64,000 nucleotides of DNA from Microbacterium saccharophilum (GTDB taxonomy: Bacteria > Actinomycetota > Actinomycetes > Actinomycetales > Microbacteriaceae): the NCBI RefSeq assembly GCF_007992455.1, contig NZ_BKAH01000002.1, positions 62,001 to 126,000 on the forward strand. Reading direction: 5' to 3'. This document shows positions 8,961 through 18,561 of this stretch, piece after piece. The notes beneath the pieces are model-generated. The model had not been told where the DNA came from and made no database searches. It saw only the letters and a list, made by a program, of their open reading frames with translations. The translations under genes and the position numbers were made by a program. Within the stretch, counting starts at the first letter, position 1; each line of letters starts with the position of its first letter.

Positions 8961-10319
8961 TCAGAACCCCGGCGCGTCGCCGCGCTCGGGCGTGTGCAGG
9001 CGCGCGAGGTCACCGAGCGCCCGCCGCAGGTCCTTCGATGCCGTGTCGACGACCGAGCGATAGCCGAGGCGTGCCGCCTCGCCGCGCCGCTGATCGTGCT
9101 GCGTGACGGCACGGATCTCACCGGAGAGGCTGAGCTCGCCCACGGCGGCGAGGTTCGGCGGATTGTGCCGCCCCGTCACCGCGCTCGCGACGGCCAGCGC
9201 GATCGCGAGGTCGGCGGCCGGTTCGGTGAGCCGCACACCGCCCACCGTGGAGACGTAGACGTCCTGGTCGGACACCCGGATGCCGGCGCGCTTCTCGAGC
9301 ACCGCGAGGACCATCGCGACGCGCGCGCCGTCGACCCCGCTCACGATGCGGCGCGGGTTCGGGCCGGTGGCCGTCAGAGTGAGGGCCTGCACCTCCACCG
9401 GGAGGGCGCGTCGCCCCTCGAGCGCGATCGTGACGCACGTGCCCGGTTCGCGCGAGCCGTGCCCGAGGAAGAGCGCGCTCGGATCGCTCACCTCCTGGAT
9501 GCCGGAGCCGGTCATGTCGAAGCAGCCCACCTCGTCGGTGGCGCCGAAACGGTTCTTCAGGGCGCGGACGAAGCGCAGCGAGGTCTGGCGGTCTCCCTCG
9601 AACTGGCAGACGACGTCGACCAGGTGCTCGAGGATGCGCGGGCCGGCGATCGACCCGTCCTTCGTCACGTGGCCGACGATGATGACGGGCAGGTCACGCT
9701 CCTTCGCGACGCGGATGAGGGTGGATGCCACCTCCCGCACCTGACTGGGGTGACCCGCGACACCGTCGCTCATCGACGAGGAGACGGTCTGGACCGAGTC
9801 GACGATGAGCAGCTCGGGACGTGTCTCGTCGATGTGCCCGAGGATCGTGGCGAGGTCGGTCTCGCTCGCGAGGTACAGCTCATCGTGCAGCGCTCCGGTA
9901 CGCTCGGCGCGCAGTCGCACCTGCCCGAGCGACTCCTCCGCGCTCGCATACAGGACGCGGCGCCCCGCGCGGGCGCTCTGCGCGGCGACCTCGAGCAGCA
10001 GCGTCGACTTGCCGACGCCGGGTTCGCCGGAGAGCAGGATGGCGGCACCCGGCACGATCCCGCCGCCGAGGACGCGGTCGAACTCGCCGACCCCGCTCGT
10101 GCGGCGCGGCGTCTCGCTCGTGTCGATCTGCGTGATGGGACGGGCGGAGCGGGTCGGCGCAAGCGCCGACACCGCGTGCACGATGCCCGTCGCGGTGGCC
10201 GCCTCGACGACCGTCCCCCACTGCTGGCACTCGCCGCAGCGACCGACCCATTTCGCGGCGGTCCAACCGCACTCGGTGCAGCGGAACGCGGTCGTCGCCG
10301 CGGGTCGTCGGGTTGCCAT
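8961..10319 (-). CDS. radA: DNA repair protein RadA
   Basis: The 452-residue protein acts in recombination and processes branched DNA. The order is standard: an N-terminal four-cysteine zinc finger (CTECGW and CGECQQW), a RecA-like ATPase with Walker A GEPGVGKS near residue 98, the RadA-specific KNRFG motif near 260 and a Lon-like C-terminal domain. AGCGTA (10326-10331, TACGCT on the coding strand) ends six bases before ATG 10319, so the mRNA is probably leaderless. It converges on the SseB-like gene with a seven-base gap. Confidence 0.96.
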   Translation of the reverse strand: MATRRPAATTAFRCTECGWTAAKWVGRCGECQQWGTVVEAATATGIVHAVSALAPTRSARPITQIDTSETPRRTSGVGEFDRVLGGGIVPGAAILLSGEPGVGKSTLLLEVAAQSARAGRRVLYASAEESLGQVRLRAERTGALHDELYLASETDLATILGHIDETRPELLIVDSVQTVSSSMSDGVAGHPSQVREVASTLIRVAKERDLPVIIVGHVTKDGSIAGPRILEHLVDVVCQFEGDRQTSLRFVRALKNRFGATDEVGCFDMTGSGIQEVSDPSALFLGHGSREPGTCVTIALEGRRALPVEVQALTLTATGPNPRRIVSGVDGARVAMVLAVLEKRAGIRVSDQDVYVSTVGGVRLTEPAADLAIALAVASAVTGRHNPPNLAAVGELSLSGEIRAVTQHDQRRGEAARLGYRSVVDTASKDLRRALGDLARLHTPERGDAPGF

Positions 10320-10406
10320 GGGATCAGCGTACGTCTCGCCCGCGACACGCCACGTCCGCGCGCGGGTGGGTCAGTGCAGTGGTCTCGGTGAGGCCGGCGG
10401 TGGGGT

Positions 10407-11360
10407 TCAGTGCAGGGAGGCGGCCACGTCGCGCAGCGCGTCCGCCGATCGGCGGAACAGACCGAGTTCGCTGGGTGAGAAGGCGGTCGTCCGGATCGGG
10501 GCGGCACCGGTGCGGCTCACCACGGACGGCACCGAGAGGGCGACGCCGCTGACACCGTGGAATCCGTCGAGCACCGTGGAGACCGGCATGACGGCGTGCT
10601 CGTCGTTCAGCACAGCCTCGACGATGCGGGCACTGGAAAGGCCGATCGCGTAGTTCGTGGCGCCCTTGCCCTGGATCACCTTGTAGGCGGAGTCGCGCAC
10701 GTCGACGGCGATCTGGTCGAGCTCGTCGACGCTGAACTTCGGCTGACCGTCCAGCGGCTCCCAGTCGAGGATCGGGACGGTGCCGATGGTCGCGTGCGAC
10801 CAGAGCGGGAACTCGGTGTCGCCGTGCTCGCCGACGATGTAGGCGTGGACGCTCGCGATCGACACGCCCGCGCGCTGCGCGAGCTTCCAGCGCAGCCGCG
10901 AGGTGTCGAGCACGGTGCCGGAGGCGAAGATGCGCTCGTACGGGAGGCCCGTCGCCTCCTGCGCGAGGACGGTGAGGACGTCGCAGGGGTTCGTGACGAT
11001 GACGTAGGTGGCGTCGGGGGCGACATCCAGGAGGCGCGGCATCATCGACTTGAGGATGCCGGCGTTGACGCCTGCCAGCTCGATGCGGGTCTGTCCCGGC
11101 TTCTGCTTGGCGCCCGCCGTGATGACGACGACGTGCGATCCGGCCGCGACCGAGATGTCGGCGCCGCCGACGATGTCGCTGGAGCCGGTGAACTGGGCGC
11201 CGTGCGCCAGGTCGAGCACCTCGGCCTCGGTCTTCTCCGCGGCGATGTCGTATAGGGCGACGTGGCGCGCCGATCCGCGGATGAGGGCCGCGTACGCCAC
11301 GCTCGATCCGACCGCTCCGGCGCCGACGACGGTCAGTTTCGAGTTCTCGATAACGCTCAT
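10407..11360 (-). CDS. ldh: L-lactate dehydrogenase
   Basis: This 317-residue enzyme interconverts pyruvate and L-lactate with NAD. The Rossmann motif VVGAGAVGSS lies at about residues 10-19, and the substrate and catalytic region includes VTNPCDVLT and GEHGD, which holds the catalytic His. Malate dehydrogenase is less likely because the early dehydrogenase region ASGTVLDTSRLR is of the lactate type. ATG 11360 was chosen because the open frame continues upstream only as an antisense shadow. The gene begins four bases after the stop of a TetR gene on the same strand, so the two are probably co-transcribed. Confidence 0.93.
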   Translation of the reverse strand: MSVIENSKLTVVGAGAVGSSVAYAALIRGSARHVALYDIAAEKTEAEVLDLAHGAQFTGSSDIVGGADISVAAGSHVVVITAGAKQKPGQTRIELAGVNAGILKSMMPRLLDVAPDATYVIVTNPCDVLTVLAQEATGLPYERIFASGTVLDTSRLRWKLAQRAGVSIASVHAYIVGEHGDTEFPLWSHATIGTVPILDWEPLDGQPKFSVDELDQIAVDVRDSAYKVIQGKGATNYAIGLSSARIVEAVLNDEHAVMPVSTVLDGFHGVSGVALSVPSVVSRTGAAPIRTTAFSPSELGLFRRSADALRDVAASLH

Positions 11361-11364
11361 GCGT

Positions 11365-12027
11365 TCAGTCTGGCAGGGCCGGGTCGTCGCTGCCACCGCG
11401 CGCGGCACCCCGGCCCCCGTCGCCGGGTCGACGTCGGAGCAGGACGCCGTCGACGACGGCGTCCACGGCGCGTTCGGCGGAGGCCCACACTTCGCTGCGC
11501 GGATGCGCGCGGAGCGGCCCGTGCAACGCCAGCAAAGCGAAGCCGTGCACCGTCGACCAGCACGGCCATTCCGCGCCCGCGCGCGCATCCGGCGGCAGCT
11601 CGCCCGCGGCGACGAGGCCGTCCAGTGCCTCCACGAGGAGGGCGAGCGGTGGCGGGGCTGCCGTGCCGGGCTGTGCGGTGATGTCGGAGAAGGCCGCATC
11701 GAACCAGCCCGGTTCGTCGAGGGCGAAGGCGATGTATCCGAGCCCCACGGCACGCAGGCGGTCCCGGGCGACGCTGCCGGTGGTGGGCGTCGATGATTCG
11801 AACCCGAGCATCCGCTCGGCCATCGCCTCCTGCGCCTGGCCCGCCACGGCCGCGAGCAGGTCGTCACGGCTCGCGAAGTGGCGGTAGACGGCGTTGGGGG
11901 AGACCGCGGCGCGTCTCGCGGCATCCCGCAGCACGACGGCATCCCGTCCGCCTCCTCGCGCGAGCTCCATCGCCGACTCGAGCAGCGCGCGGCGGAGGTC
12001 GCCGTGGTGATAGCCCGCCCGGATCAT
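11365..12027 (-). CDS. TetR/AcrR-family regulator with WHG-type C-terminal domain
   Basis: The N-terminal helix-turn-helix (DAVVLRDAARRAAVSPNAVYRHF, about residues 27-50) is typical of TetR. The C-terminal ligand domain contains WSTVHGFALLAL, the mark of WHG-type TetR proteins. ATG 12027 has AGGGAG just upstream; starting at 12075 would add an unconserved tail. It lies back to back with the DUF899 gene and immediately upstream of ldh. It probably controls the divergent DUF899 gene and itself, with ldh as a passenger or second target. Confidence 0.85.
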   Translation of the reverse strand: MIRAGYHHGDLRRALLESAMELARGGGRDAVVLRDAARRAAVSPNAVYRHFASRDDLLAAVAGQAQEAMAERMLGFESSTPTTGSVARDRLRAVGLGYIAFALDEPGWFDAAFSDITAQPGTAAPPPLALLVEALDGLVAAGELPPDARAGAEWPCWSTVHGFALLALHGPLRAHPRSEVWASAERAVDAVVDGVLLRRRPGDGGRGAARGGSDDPALPD

Positions 12028-12039
12028 CCCGTCTCCCTC

Positions 12040-12077
12040 TTGACGCACGCCCCCCGATGTATACGCTGTCAACATAC
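12040..12077 (+). promoter_or_regulatory. Promoter and possible TetR operator for the DUF899 gene
   Basis: TTGACG (12040-12045) and TACGCT (12062-12067) form a -35/-10 pair with a 16-base spacer. GTAT (12059-12062) and ATAC (12074-12077) flank the -10 as an imperfect inverted site, placed where a TetR protein would block polymerase. Confidence 0.45.
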
Positions 12078-12113
12078 CGCGGAACAGTGTCGTTCGACCG
12101 CTGAGGAGGGCTC

Positions 12114-12812
12114 ATGGCCACCACCGAAACCCACGCTCTTCCCCCCATCGTCGATGTCGGGACGTGGCAGCGCGAACTCGCCGCCCTGCGTGTGCGGGAG
12201 AAGGCGGCGACCCGCGAGCTCGATGCGATCGCCGCGCAGCGTCGGCGGCTGCCGATGGTCGAGCTGCCGGATTACACGCTCGTCGGCAAGGATGGTCCCG
12301 TCCGACTTGCGGACGTCTTCGAGCGGCGATCGCAGCTGATCATCTATCACCACATGTGGCGCGACGGCGCGGAATGGCAGTGCGGCGGGTGCACGGGATT
12401 CACCTCCCAGTTCACGCGCCTGGACTTCCTCGACCCGTACGACGCCCGGTTCGTGATCGTGACGCAGGGCCCGATCGACGAGGCGCTCGCCTACCGGGAC
12501 AAGGTCGGCAACCGGATGGAGTGGTACTCCACGGCCGACAGCCCGTTCGGGGCCGACATGGGCGCCCCCGCCGGTGGAGGGTTCGCCGTCAACGTCTTCC
12601 TGCGCGACGGCGATCGGGTGTACCGCACCTGGCACACCGCCGGCCGCGGCACAGAGCAGTTGAGTCACACCTTCCCGTTCATCGACCTCCTGCCGTGGGG
12701 GCGGCAGGAGGAATGGCAGGACTCGCCGGAGGGGTGGCCGCAATCGCCGACGTACGAGCGGTGGCTCGATTCGCCCGACATCGCGCGCCTCTACGGGCCG
12801 GATGCCGGCTGA
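12114..12812 (+). CDS. DUF899 family thioredoxin-like protein
   Basis: The 232-residue protein matches DUF899, thioredoxin-fold proteins of unknown activity. It has the characteristic LPDYTLVGKDGPVRLADVF, IYHHMWRDGAEWQCGGCTGF and the C-terminal FPFIDLLPWGRQEEWQDSP. Two cysteines sit close together in QCGGC near residue 87. GAGGAG precedes ATG 12114 at good spacing. It is divergent from a TetR gene with a plausible operator between. A redox or dehalogenation-like role has been suggested for the family but is not shown here. Confidence 0.85.
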   Translation: MATTETHALPPIVDVGTWQRELAALRVREKAATRELDAIAAQRRRLPMVELPDYTLVGKDGPVRLADVFERRSQLIIYHHMWRDGAEWQCGGCTGFTSQFTRLDFLDPYDARFVIVTQGPIDEALAYRDKVGNRMEWYSTADSPFGADMGAPAGGGFAVNVFLRDGDRVYRTWHTAGRGTEQLSHTFPFIDLLPWGRQEEWQDSPEGWPQSPTYERWLDSPDIARLYGPDAG

Positions 12813-12860
12813 GTCGGCGCGCGTTCGCGGCATCCCGCGGCGTGTCGTAAGCTATACGGC

Positions 12861-12951
12861 GGTGACGTGTCCGAGCGGCCGAAGGTGCAACTCTCGAAAA
12901 GTTGTGTAGGGTAACCCCCTACCGTGGGTTCAAATCCCACCGTCACCGCCA
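12861..12951 (+). tRNA. tRNA-Ser (anticodon CGA)
   Basis: The acceptor arm GGTGACG (12861-12867) pairs with CGTCACC (12941-12947), followed by a discriminator G and encoded CCA (12949-12951). The anticodon arm has a seven-base CTCGAAA loop, giving anticodon CGA, which reads UCG. A long variable arm (GGGTAACCCCC region) and a T-loop GTTCAAATC confirm a class II serine tRNA. Confidence 0.95.
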
Positions 12952-12956
12952 GCGTC

Positions 12957-12999
12957 GAAGCCCCGCATTCCCCTGTCAACACGGGGATTGCGGGGCTTC
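12957..12999 (+). terminator. Terminator downstream of tRNA-Ser
   Basis: GAAGCCCCGCA (from 12957) and its extension pair with TGCGGGGCTTC ending at 12999, with a single mismatch in about 17 pairs. The start of the stem is six bases after the CCA end of the tRNA. Confidence 0.8.
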
Positions 13000-13149
13000 G
13001 CTTTCGCCGGGGCCACCCCGTTCCACGAAGATCGGAGAGCGCGCTGACCACGATGTGGGCCTCCCGCGACCGGGATGTCGGCCCGCTGACGATGCTCACC
13101 GGCGAGGAGTGCGCGCGGGTAGTCGACCTGCTGTAGCGGTGCGCCCAGG

Positions 13150-15921
13150 GTGACGGCGCGCGAGGCCCTCGACTACACTCCGGCCATAGACACCGCGAAT
13201 TCCGGTCTGATCGGCCGGTCATCCGAACTCGAGCGCTTGAGCGCCCTTGCGGTCGGAGCGCGCAACGGTCACGGCGCGTCCCTGCTGATTCGAGGAGAGC
13301 CTGGCATAGGAAAGACCGCGCTCCTGTCCGCGTTCTCTCGTGCCGCACACGGTGCCCGGCTGCTCCGAGCCGACGGCTACGAGGCCGAGTCCGAGATGCC
13401 CTACGCAACGCTTCAGCGCATCGGCCGGCCGCTCGTCGCCCACCTCGATTCTCTGCTGCCGACACACTCAGCGGCGTTGCGAATCGCGGCGGGGGTGGCC
13501 GAGGGTGCACCCCCGGATCGTTACCTCGTGGGGTTGGGCATGCTGTCGCTGCTCGCAGCGGCGGGGGAAGAAGAGCCGATCACGTGCCTCGTCGACGACG
13601 CGCACCTCGTCGATACGGAGTCGCTGGAAGTCCTGGCGTTCGTCGCTCGGCGTCTCCAGGCGGAGCGCGTGCTCCTGATACTGTCGGGCCGCCCTGACGA
13701 GCGGATGGATGTCGCTGCTGCCGGTGTGCCCGTCCTCGAGCTCGGAGGACTCGACACACTGATGTCCGCTCGGCTGCTGAACCGGTCGGCGCCTGCGCTC
13801 ATCGACCCGCTTCTGGCGACACGGATCGCAGAGGAGGTGGGCGGCAATCCGCTCGCGCTTGTCGAACTCGCCCACGAGTTCACCCTCCCCCAGCTCACGA
13901 GCTCCTGGGTGACGCCGGAGCCCGTGCCCGTCGGGTCCCGCCTCGAGTCGCACTATCTGCAGCGCATCACGGACCTTCCGCCCGACTCACGGCTGTGGTT
14001 GCTCGTCGCCGCCGCCGAGTCCACCGGCGACATCGCCCTCATCAGCGGCGCGGCGGCACAGCTGGGGATCCCGTCAAACGCCTCAGTCGCAGTGGAACAG
14101 GCCGGACTGGCTTCCGTGCGGGACCAGGTCGCTTTCCGGCATCCGCTCGTTCGATCCGTCGTCTACAACGCGATGCCGGCGGACGATCGGCAGCGCGTGC
14201 ACGATCTGCTGCGAGTGGAGGCGGATGCGGTCGGACGCGGAGATCTGGCGGTCTGGCATGCGGCCGCTGCCACCACCGGCTCCGACGAGGCGGTCGCAAC
14301 GCGACTCGAGCGGGCCGCGGACGTTGCCGGCGAGCGTGGCGGGAGTGCTTCGCGGGCACGGCTGCTCACGCGCGCCGCGGAGCTCACCCCGGAAGGCCCC
14401 CTGCGCGGGGCGAGGCTGCTCGCTGCGGCCGAGTCGGCAGCACAGGCCGGAGCCGCGAGGCTCGCCCTCACGCTGATCGGTCGGATCGACACGCGCACCC
14501 TGGATCCTGTCAGTGCCGGCCGGGTTGTTCAGCTGGAGACGCTGGTGGGGTTGTTCATCGCAGATCGGGAGCGGATCCTCAGCGGCGCCGCCGACATGCT
14601 TCGCGCCGCTGAGCTGTTCAGCGGCGCTGCTCCCCAGCTCGAGCAGCGTGCGCTGATCCGGGCCTTCGAGGTGATGCTGACGGCCGAATGGGCGACACAG
14701 GACGTGACGCTGCCCCAGCTCGGGGAGCGCCTCGCCGCCGGCGTCGATGTCGCCGATGGCCCCATGTCGATCATCCTGCGGGGGCTCAGCGCGCACATCC
14801 TCCTCCCGTATCAGGATGCCGTCCCCCACATGCGGGAGGCATTGGTCACCCTGGCCGAGATGGACGATGCGGATGTCCTGGAAAGCGGATCAGTCGCGGT
14901 TGCCCTGACGATGGCGTTGTGGGACGAACGCGCCTCCGTGACCCTCCTCGAGAGGTCCCTCGGCGTGTCCCGGGCCCGCGGGAGACTCCGCGACGCCGAC
15001 ACGTCGCTCTGGCTGCTCGGGCTGATCGAACTCGTGCGGGGTGACCCGGCGGCGTCCGCACGATACATCGAGCAGATCCGGGAGCTGCGGCGGGCGATCG
15101 GCTACGACGCCGAGCAAGTCGTCAACGCGGCATCTCTCGCCTGGGCAGGTGCCGCCAATGCCCACGTCGAGCTCGTCGCGGATGCCGCCCGCGCGGTGGG
15201 GTTCGCGGGAGCGTGGACCATTGCGATGACCGGGCTCAGCATCCGTGAGCTCGCTGACGGGCACTACCGCGATGCTTTCGAGCGGCTGCGCCCGATGATC
15301 GAGCGCCCGTTCCTGCAGGTGACCTATCAGCAGCTGCCCGAGTTCGTCGAGGCGGGCGTGCGCAGCGGGAACGCGGATCGGGTCCGCGGATCAGCCGACA
15401 CGCTGGCCGGGTTCGCGGCCCACGCAGGTACCCCCTGGATCAGGGGGCTCTCCGCTCGCTGTGCGGCCCTGCTGGCGGACGACGGGCACGCGGAGGACCT
15501 GTACGTGGAAGCCATCGCTCACCTCACCGAATCGACGGTGGTCGCCGATGCCGGACGTGCGCACCTCCTCTACGGCGAGTGGCTGCGGCGGGCCAAGCGT
15601 CGCCACGACGCTCGAGAACACCTGCAGCGAGCCCTGCTCATCTTCGAGCGGTGCGAAGCGCCGGCGTTCGCCGCCCGCGCCCGGCGCGAGCTCGAGGCGA
15701 CGGGGCTGAAAACGGGTGCGGATGCACCGACATCGCTGCACGACCTCACCCCGCAAGAGTCCGCCGTCGCACGCCTGGCCTCGACCGGGCACACGAACCC
15801 CGAGATCGGTGCAGCGCTGTTCATCAGCGCGAACACCGTGGACTACCACCTGCGCAAGGTCTTCCGGAAGCTGGGCGTCGCCTCCCGGCGCCAGCTCTCC
15901 GAGAGATTCCCGCGGGACTGA
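13150..15921 (+). CDS. Large ATP-binding LuxR-family transcriptional regulator (LAL type)
   Basis: This 923-residue protein has an N-terminal AAA-like ATPase with Walker A GEPGIGKT near residue 50 and a Walker B-like LVDDAH near 150. A long helical middle region, probably TPR-like, follows. The C-terminal GerE/LuxR helix-turn-helix spans about residues 864-919 (TPQESAVARLASTGHTNPEI and NTVDYHLRKVFRKLGV). This architecture defines LAL regulators of catabolic and secondary-metabolic genes. It lies immediately upstream of two hydrolase genes on the same strand, which are likely targets. The start is GTG 13150 with no good Shine-Dalgarno, so the true start could be slightly downstream. Confidence 0.9.
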   Translation: MTAREALDYTPAIDTANSGLIGRSSELERLSALAVGARNGHGASLLIRGEPGIGKTALLSAFSRAAHGARLLRADGYEAESEMPYATLQRIGRPLVAHLDSLLPTHSAALRIAAGVAEGAPPDRYLVGLGMLSLLAAAGEEEPITCLVDDAHLVDTESLEVLAFVARRLQAERVLLILSGRPDERMDVAAAGVPVLELGGLDTLMSARLLNRSAPALIDPLLATRIAEEVGGNPLALVELAHEFTLPQLTSSWVTPEPVPVGSRLESHYLQRITDLPPDSRLWLLVAAAESTGDIALISGAAAQLGIPSNASVAVEQAGLASVRDQVAFRHPLVRSVVYNAMPADDRQRVHDLLRVEADAVGRGDLAVWHAAAATTGSDEAVATRLERAADVAGERGGSASRARLLTRAAELTPEGPLRGARLLAAAESAAQAGAARLALTLIGRIDTRTLDPVSAGRVVQLETLVGLFIADRERILSGAADMLRAAELFSGAAPQLEQRALIRAFEVMLTAEWATQDVTLPQLGERLAAGVDVADGPMSIILRGLSAHILLPYQDAVPHMREALVTLAEMDDADVLESGSVAVALTMALWDERASVTLLERSLGVSRARGRLRDADTSLWLLGLIELVRGDPAASARYIEQIRELRRAIGYDAEQVVNAASLAWAGAANAHVELVADAARAVGFAGAWTIAMTGLSIRELADGHYRDAFERLRPMIERPFLQVTYQQLPEFVEAGVRSGNADRVRGSADTLAGFAAHAGTPWIRGLSARCAALLADDGHAEDLYVEAIAHLTESTVVADAGRAHLLYGEWLRRAKRRHDAREHLQRALLIFERCEAPAFAARARRELEATGLKTGADAPTSLHDLTPQESAVARLASTGHTNPEIGAALFISANTVDYHLRKVFRKLGVASRRQLSERFPRD

Positions 15922-16013
15922 CGGTCACGACTACGCGAACCACGTGATTCGCGCCGCGCCGACGGCGCGGGAGCATGGGCACCCCACCACCCCACGCTGA
16001 GGAGGGACATCCC

Positions 16014-16838
16014 ATGTCCTACGTAGTGACCGACGACGGTGCGCAGATCTTCTACAAGGATTGGGGTCGTGGGGGATCACCCGTCCTCCTCAGCCACGGG
16101 TGGCCCCTGAACGCGGACGCGTGGGAAGCAGCGGCGCTCTTCCTCGCCGAGCATGGGCACCGCGCGATCGCCCACGACCGCCGCGGCCACGGTCGGTCCT
16201 CCCAGACCTGGGACGGCAACGAGATGGACACGTACGCCGACGATCTCGCCTGTCTGATCGCCCACCTGGACCTCGCCGAGATCACGTTGGTCGGGCACTC
16301 GACCGGCGGCGGCGAGATCGTCCGCTACATCGGCCGGCACGGCACCGATCGGGTATCCAAGCTGGTGCTGGTCTCCGCCGTGCTGCCGCTGATGCTCGAG
16401 CAGGAAGACAACCCGCACAGTGTCCCGATCTCGGTCTTCGACGGGATCCGCGCGGGGGAGGCATCCGACCGTTCTCAGCTGTACCGGGATCTCGCGGACG
16501 GGCCGTTCTTCGGGCACAACCGCAACGCCGACATCTCGCAGGGTGTGCGTGACGCCTTCTGGCTGCAAAGCATGGCGTGCGGCCACCGGGCAGCGTACGA
16601 GTGCATCGCCGCCTTCTCGGCCACGGACTTCCGGCCCGACCTCGCCAAGTTCGACGTCCCCACCCTCGTCATCCACGGGGATGACGACCAGATCGTGCCG
16701 TTCGAGGTCGGCGGAAGACGAGCCGCTGCGGCCACCTCCGGCGCCCGGCTCCTCGTCTACGAGGGCGGCGCCCACGGACTCCCGGACACCGACCGGGAAC
16801 GGCTTCACGCAGACCTGCTCGCCTTCATCGACTCCTGA
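16014..16838 (+). CDS. Alpha/beta hydrolase, non-haem chloroperoxidase/arylesterase type
   Basis: This 274-residue hydrolase has the classic fold markers: [12 protein letters not shown] (oxyanion region), [11 protein letters not shown], the nucleophile serine in GHSTGGGE near residue 98, the acid in HGDDDQIVP and the catalytic His in [10 protein letters not shown]. These are typical of the cofactor-free chloroperoxidase/arylesterase subfamily. The substrate is unknown. ATG 16014 has GGAGGG at 16001-16006. It follows the LAL regulator gene by 92 bases and precedes another hydrolase by 38, suggesting an operon. Confidence 0.88.
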   Translation: MSYVVTDDGAQIFYKDWGRGGSPVLLSHGWPLNADAWEAAALFLAEHGHRAIAHDRRGHGRSSQTWDGNEMDTYADDLACLIAHLDLAEITLVGHSTGGGEIVRYIGRHGTDRVSKLVLVSAVLPLMLEQEDNPHSVPISVFDGIRAGEASDRSQLYRDLADGPFFGHNRNADISQGVRDAFWLQSMACGHRAAYECIAAFSATDFRPDLAKFDVPTLVIHGDDDQIVPFEVGGRRAAAATSGARLLVYEGGAHGLPDTDRERLHADLLAFIDS

Positions 16839-16876
16839 GCACGACGAACCCGCCTCCACCCGAAAGGAACAGCGCC

Positions 16877-17710
16877 ATGACTGAAGAGACAGACGCCCCC
16901 GACACGATCGTCCTCGTCCACGGGCTGTGGATGACCCCACGCAGTTGGGAGGGCTGGAAGGAACACTTCGAGGCGAAGGGCTTCACCGTCCTCACACCCG
17001 CCTATCCCGGATTCGAGATCGAAGTCGAAGCCCTCCGAGAGAACCCCGACGTCATCGCGAACGTCACGGTGCCCGAGACGGTCGCGCACATCGCCGCGCA
17101 GATCCAGTCGCTGCCGAAACCCCCGATCATCATGGGTCACTCCTTCGGCGGGACGCTGACGCAGCTGCTGGTCGCTCGCGGCCTCGGAGCCGCGGCGGTC
17201 GTCATCGACTCCGCGCCCACGGAGGGCGTGCGGGTGAACCCCCTCTCGCAGGTGCGGTCCCTGTTCCCGGCGCTGAAGAATCCGGCCAACATCCACCGCG
17301 CGGTCGCCTTCACCGCAGACGAGTTCCACTACGCGTTCGCCAACACGCTGTCCAAGGCGGAATCCGACGCGGTGTGGCGGCGGTATGCGATCGCGGCGCC
17401 CGGCAACTGGGTGTGGGCGTACGGGCTCATCGCGAACTTCAAGCCCGGCCCGCAGGAGACGTGGGTCGACTACTCGCAGGAACGGGCACCGCTGCTGTTC
17501 ATCGGCGGCAGCGAGGACCACATCATGCCACCGTCGGTGAACAAGTCGAACGCCAAGCACTGGGCGAAGTCGCCGTCGCTCACCGAGTATCACGAGTTTC
17601 CCGGGCGCTCGCATTGGATCTGCGCCGAACCCGGGTGGGAAGAGGTCGCCGACTACGCACTGGAGTGGGCGCTCGCACACGCCGAACCGACGCGCAGTCT
17701 GACCGCCTGA
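16877..17710 (+). CDS. Alpha/beta hydrolase
   Basis: This 277-residue protein has VLVHGLWMTPRSWEGW near the N-terminus, the nucleophile elbow GHSFGG near residue 91, and a C-terminal FPGRSHWICAEPGWEEV supplying the likely catalytic His. GSEDHIMPP supplies the acid. It starts at ATG 16877 after GAAAGGA. It is part of the short plus-strand run downstream of the LAL regulator. I cannot assign a substrate. Confidence 0.85.
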   Translation: MTEETDAPDTIVLVHGLWMTPRSWEGWKEHFEAKGFTVLTPAYPGFEIEVEALRENPDVIANVTVPETVAHIAAQIQSLPKPPIIMGHSFGGTLTQLLVARGLGAAAVVIDSAPTEGVRVNPLSQVRSLFPALKNPANIHRAVAFTADEFHYAFANTLSKAESDAVWRRYAIAAPGNWVWAYGLIANFKPGPQETWVDYSQERAPLLFIGGSEDHIMPPSVNKSNAKHWAKSPSLTEYHEFPGRSHWICAEPGWEEVADYALEWALAHAEPTRSLTA

Positions 17711-17743
17711 CCGCTCCACGGACCACGGATCGGACGCGACGGC

Positions 17744-18522
17744 ATGCGTGTGACACGTATCGGGGGCCGACGATCCTGGTCGAGTTCGACCACTGGCGCA
17801 TACTCATCGACCCGACCTTCGACCCGCCCGGCCGGAGATACCCCTTCGCACTGGGCACGTCCAGCGTGAAGACTCGTGGGCCGGCGCTGCAGCCCCACGA
17901 ACTCGGCCGCGTCGACCTCATCCTGGTCAGCCACGACCATCACGCCGACAACCTCGACCGAGCTGGACGAGCGCTCCTTCCTCGCGCGACGCATGTCCTC
18001 ACCACCGCAAGCGGGGCACGACGGCTCAACGCGGCCAACACGCAAGGGCTCACGACCGGGCAGACGATCGCCCTGACGATGGACGGCAAACCGCGGCTGA
18101 ACATCACCGCCACCCCCTGTCGTCACGGACCGCCCCTCAGCCGCGCGATCGTCGGCGATGTCATCGGCTTCGCCATCCGCGGCGAGGGGGCTGCTGACGT
18201 CGCACTCTGGGTGACGGGGGACACCGTCCTCTGCCGTGCGGTCCTGCGCACCGCACGGAACCTCGATGTCGACGTGGCGATCGTGAACGCGGGCGGCGTC
18301 GGATTCCCCCTCACCGGCCCGCTGAAGTACACGATGACCGGGGTCGACGCGGTGCGGCTGATCACGGAGCTCGCGCCACGCGTCGCACTCGCAGCGCATT
18401 ACGACGGATGGTCACATTTCCGCGACGGCGAGGAAGGGATGCGCCACGCCGTCGACGGTGCGCCCGCGTCGACCCGCGCCCTCATTCGTTGGCTTCCCGA
18501 CGGCGAACCCGTCGACATCTGA
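17744..18522 (+). pseudogene. Metallo-beta-lactamase-fold hydrolase with an N-terminal frameshift
   Basis: The natural start ATG 17744 encodes MRVTRIGG, the usual beginning of this family. The next expected residues, PTILVEFDHW, are in another frame: base 17767 would have to be read twice, equivalent to one base missing in the GGGGGCC run at 17762-17768. Downstream the frame is intact to 18522 and carries TDPTFDPPGRR-like sequence, the metal-binding SHDHHADNLD and the later HYDGWSHF. No alternative start fits the downstream frame. It is a recent inactivation, a slippage site or a sequencing error. Confidence 0.7.
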
Positions 18523-18561
18523 ATCGGCAAGACCACGGAAGACACAACGAAAGGAACGATC

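Noticed and set aside
13053..13136. Annotating a transposase pseudogene
   Set aside because: Only about 14 residues resemble an IS21-type start; too short to support as a feature, mentioned only as a hint.
16927..17743. Upstream part of a 531-residue frame ending in the MBL-fold gene
   Set aside because: It overlaps the second hydrolase gene in another frame and is low-complexity Arg-rich shadow.
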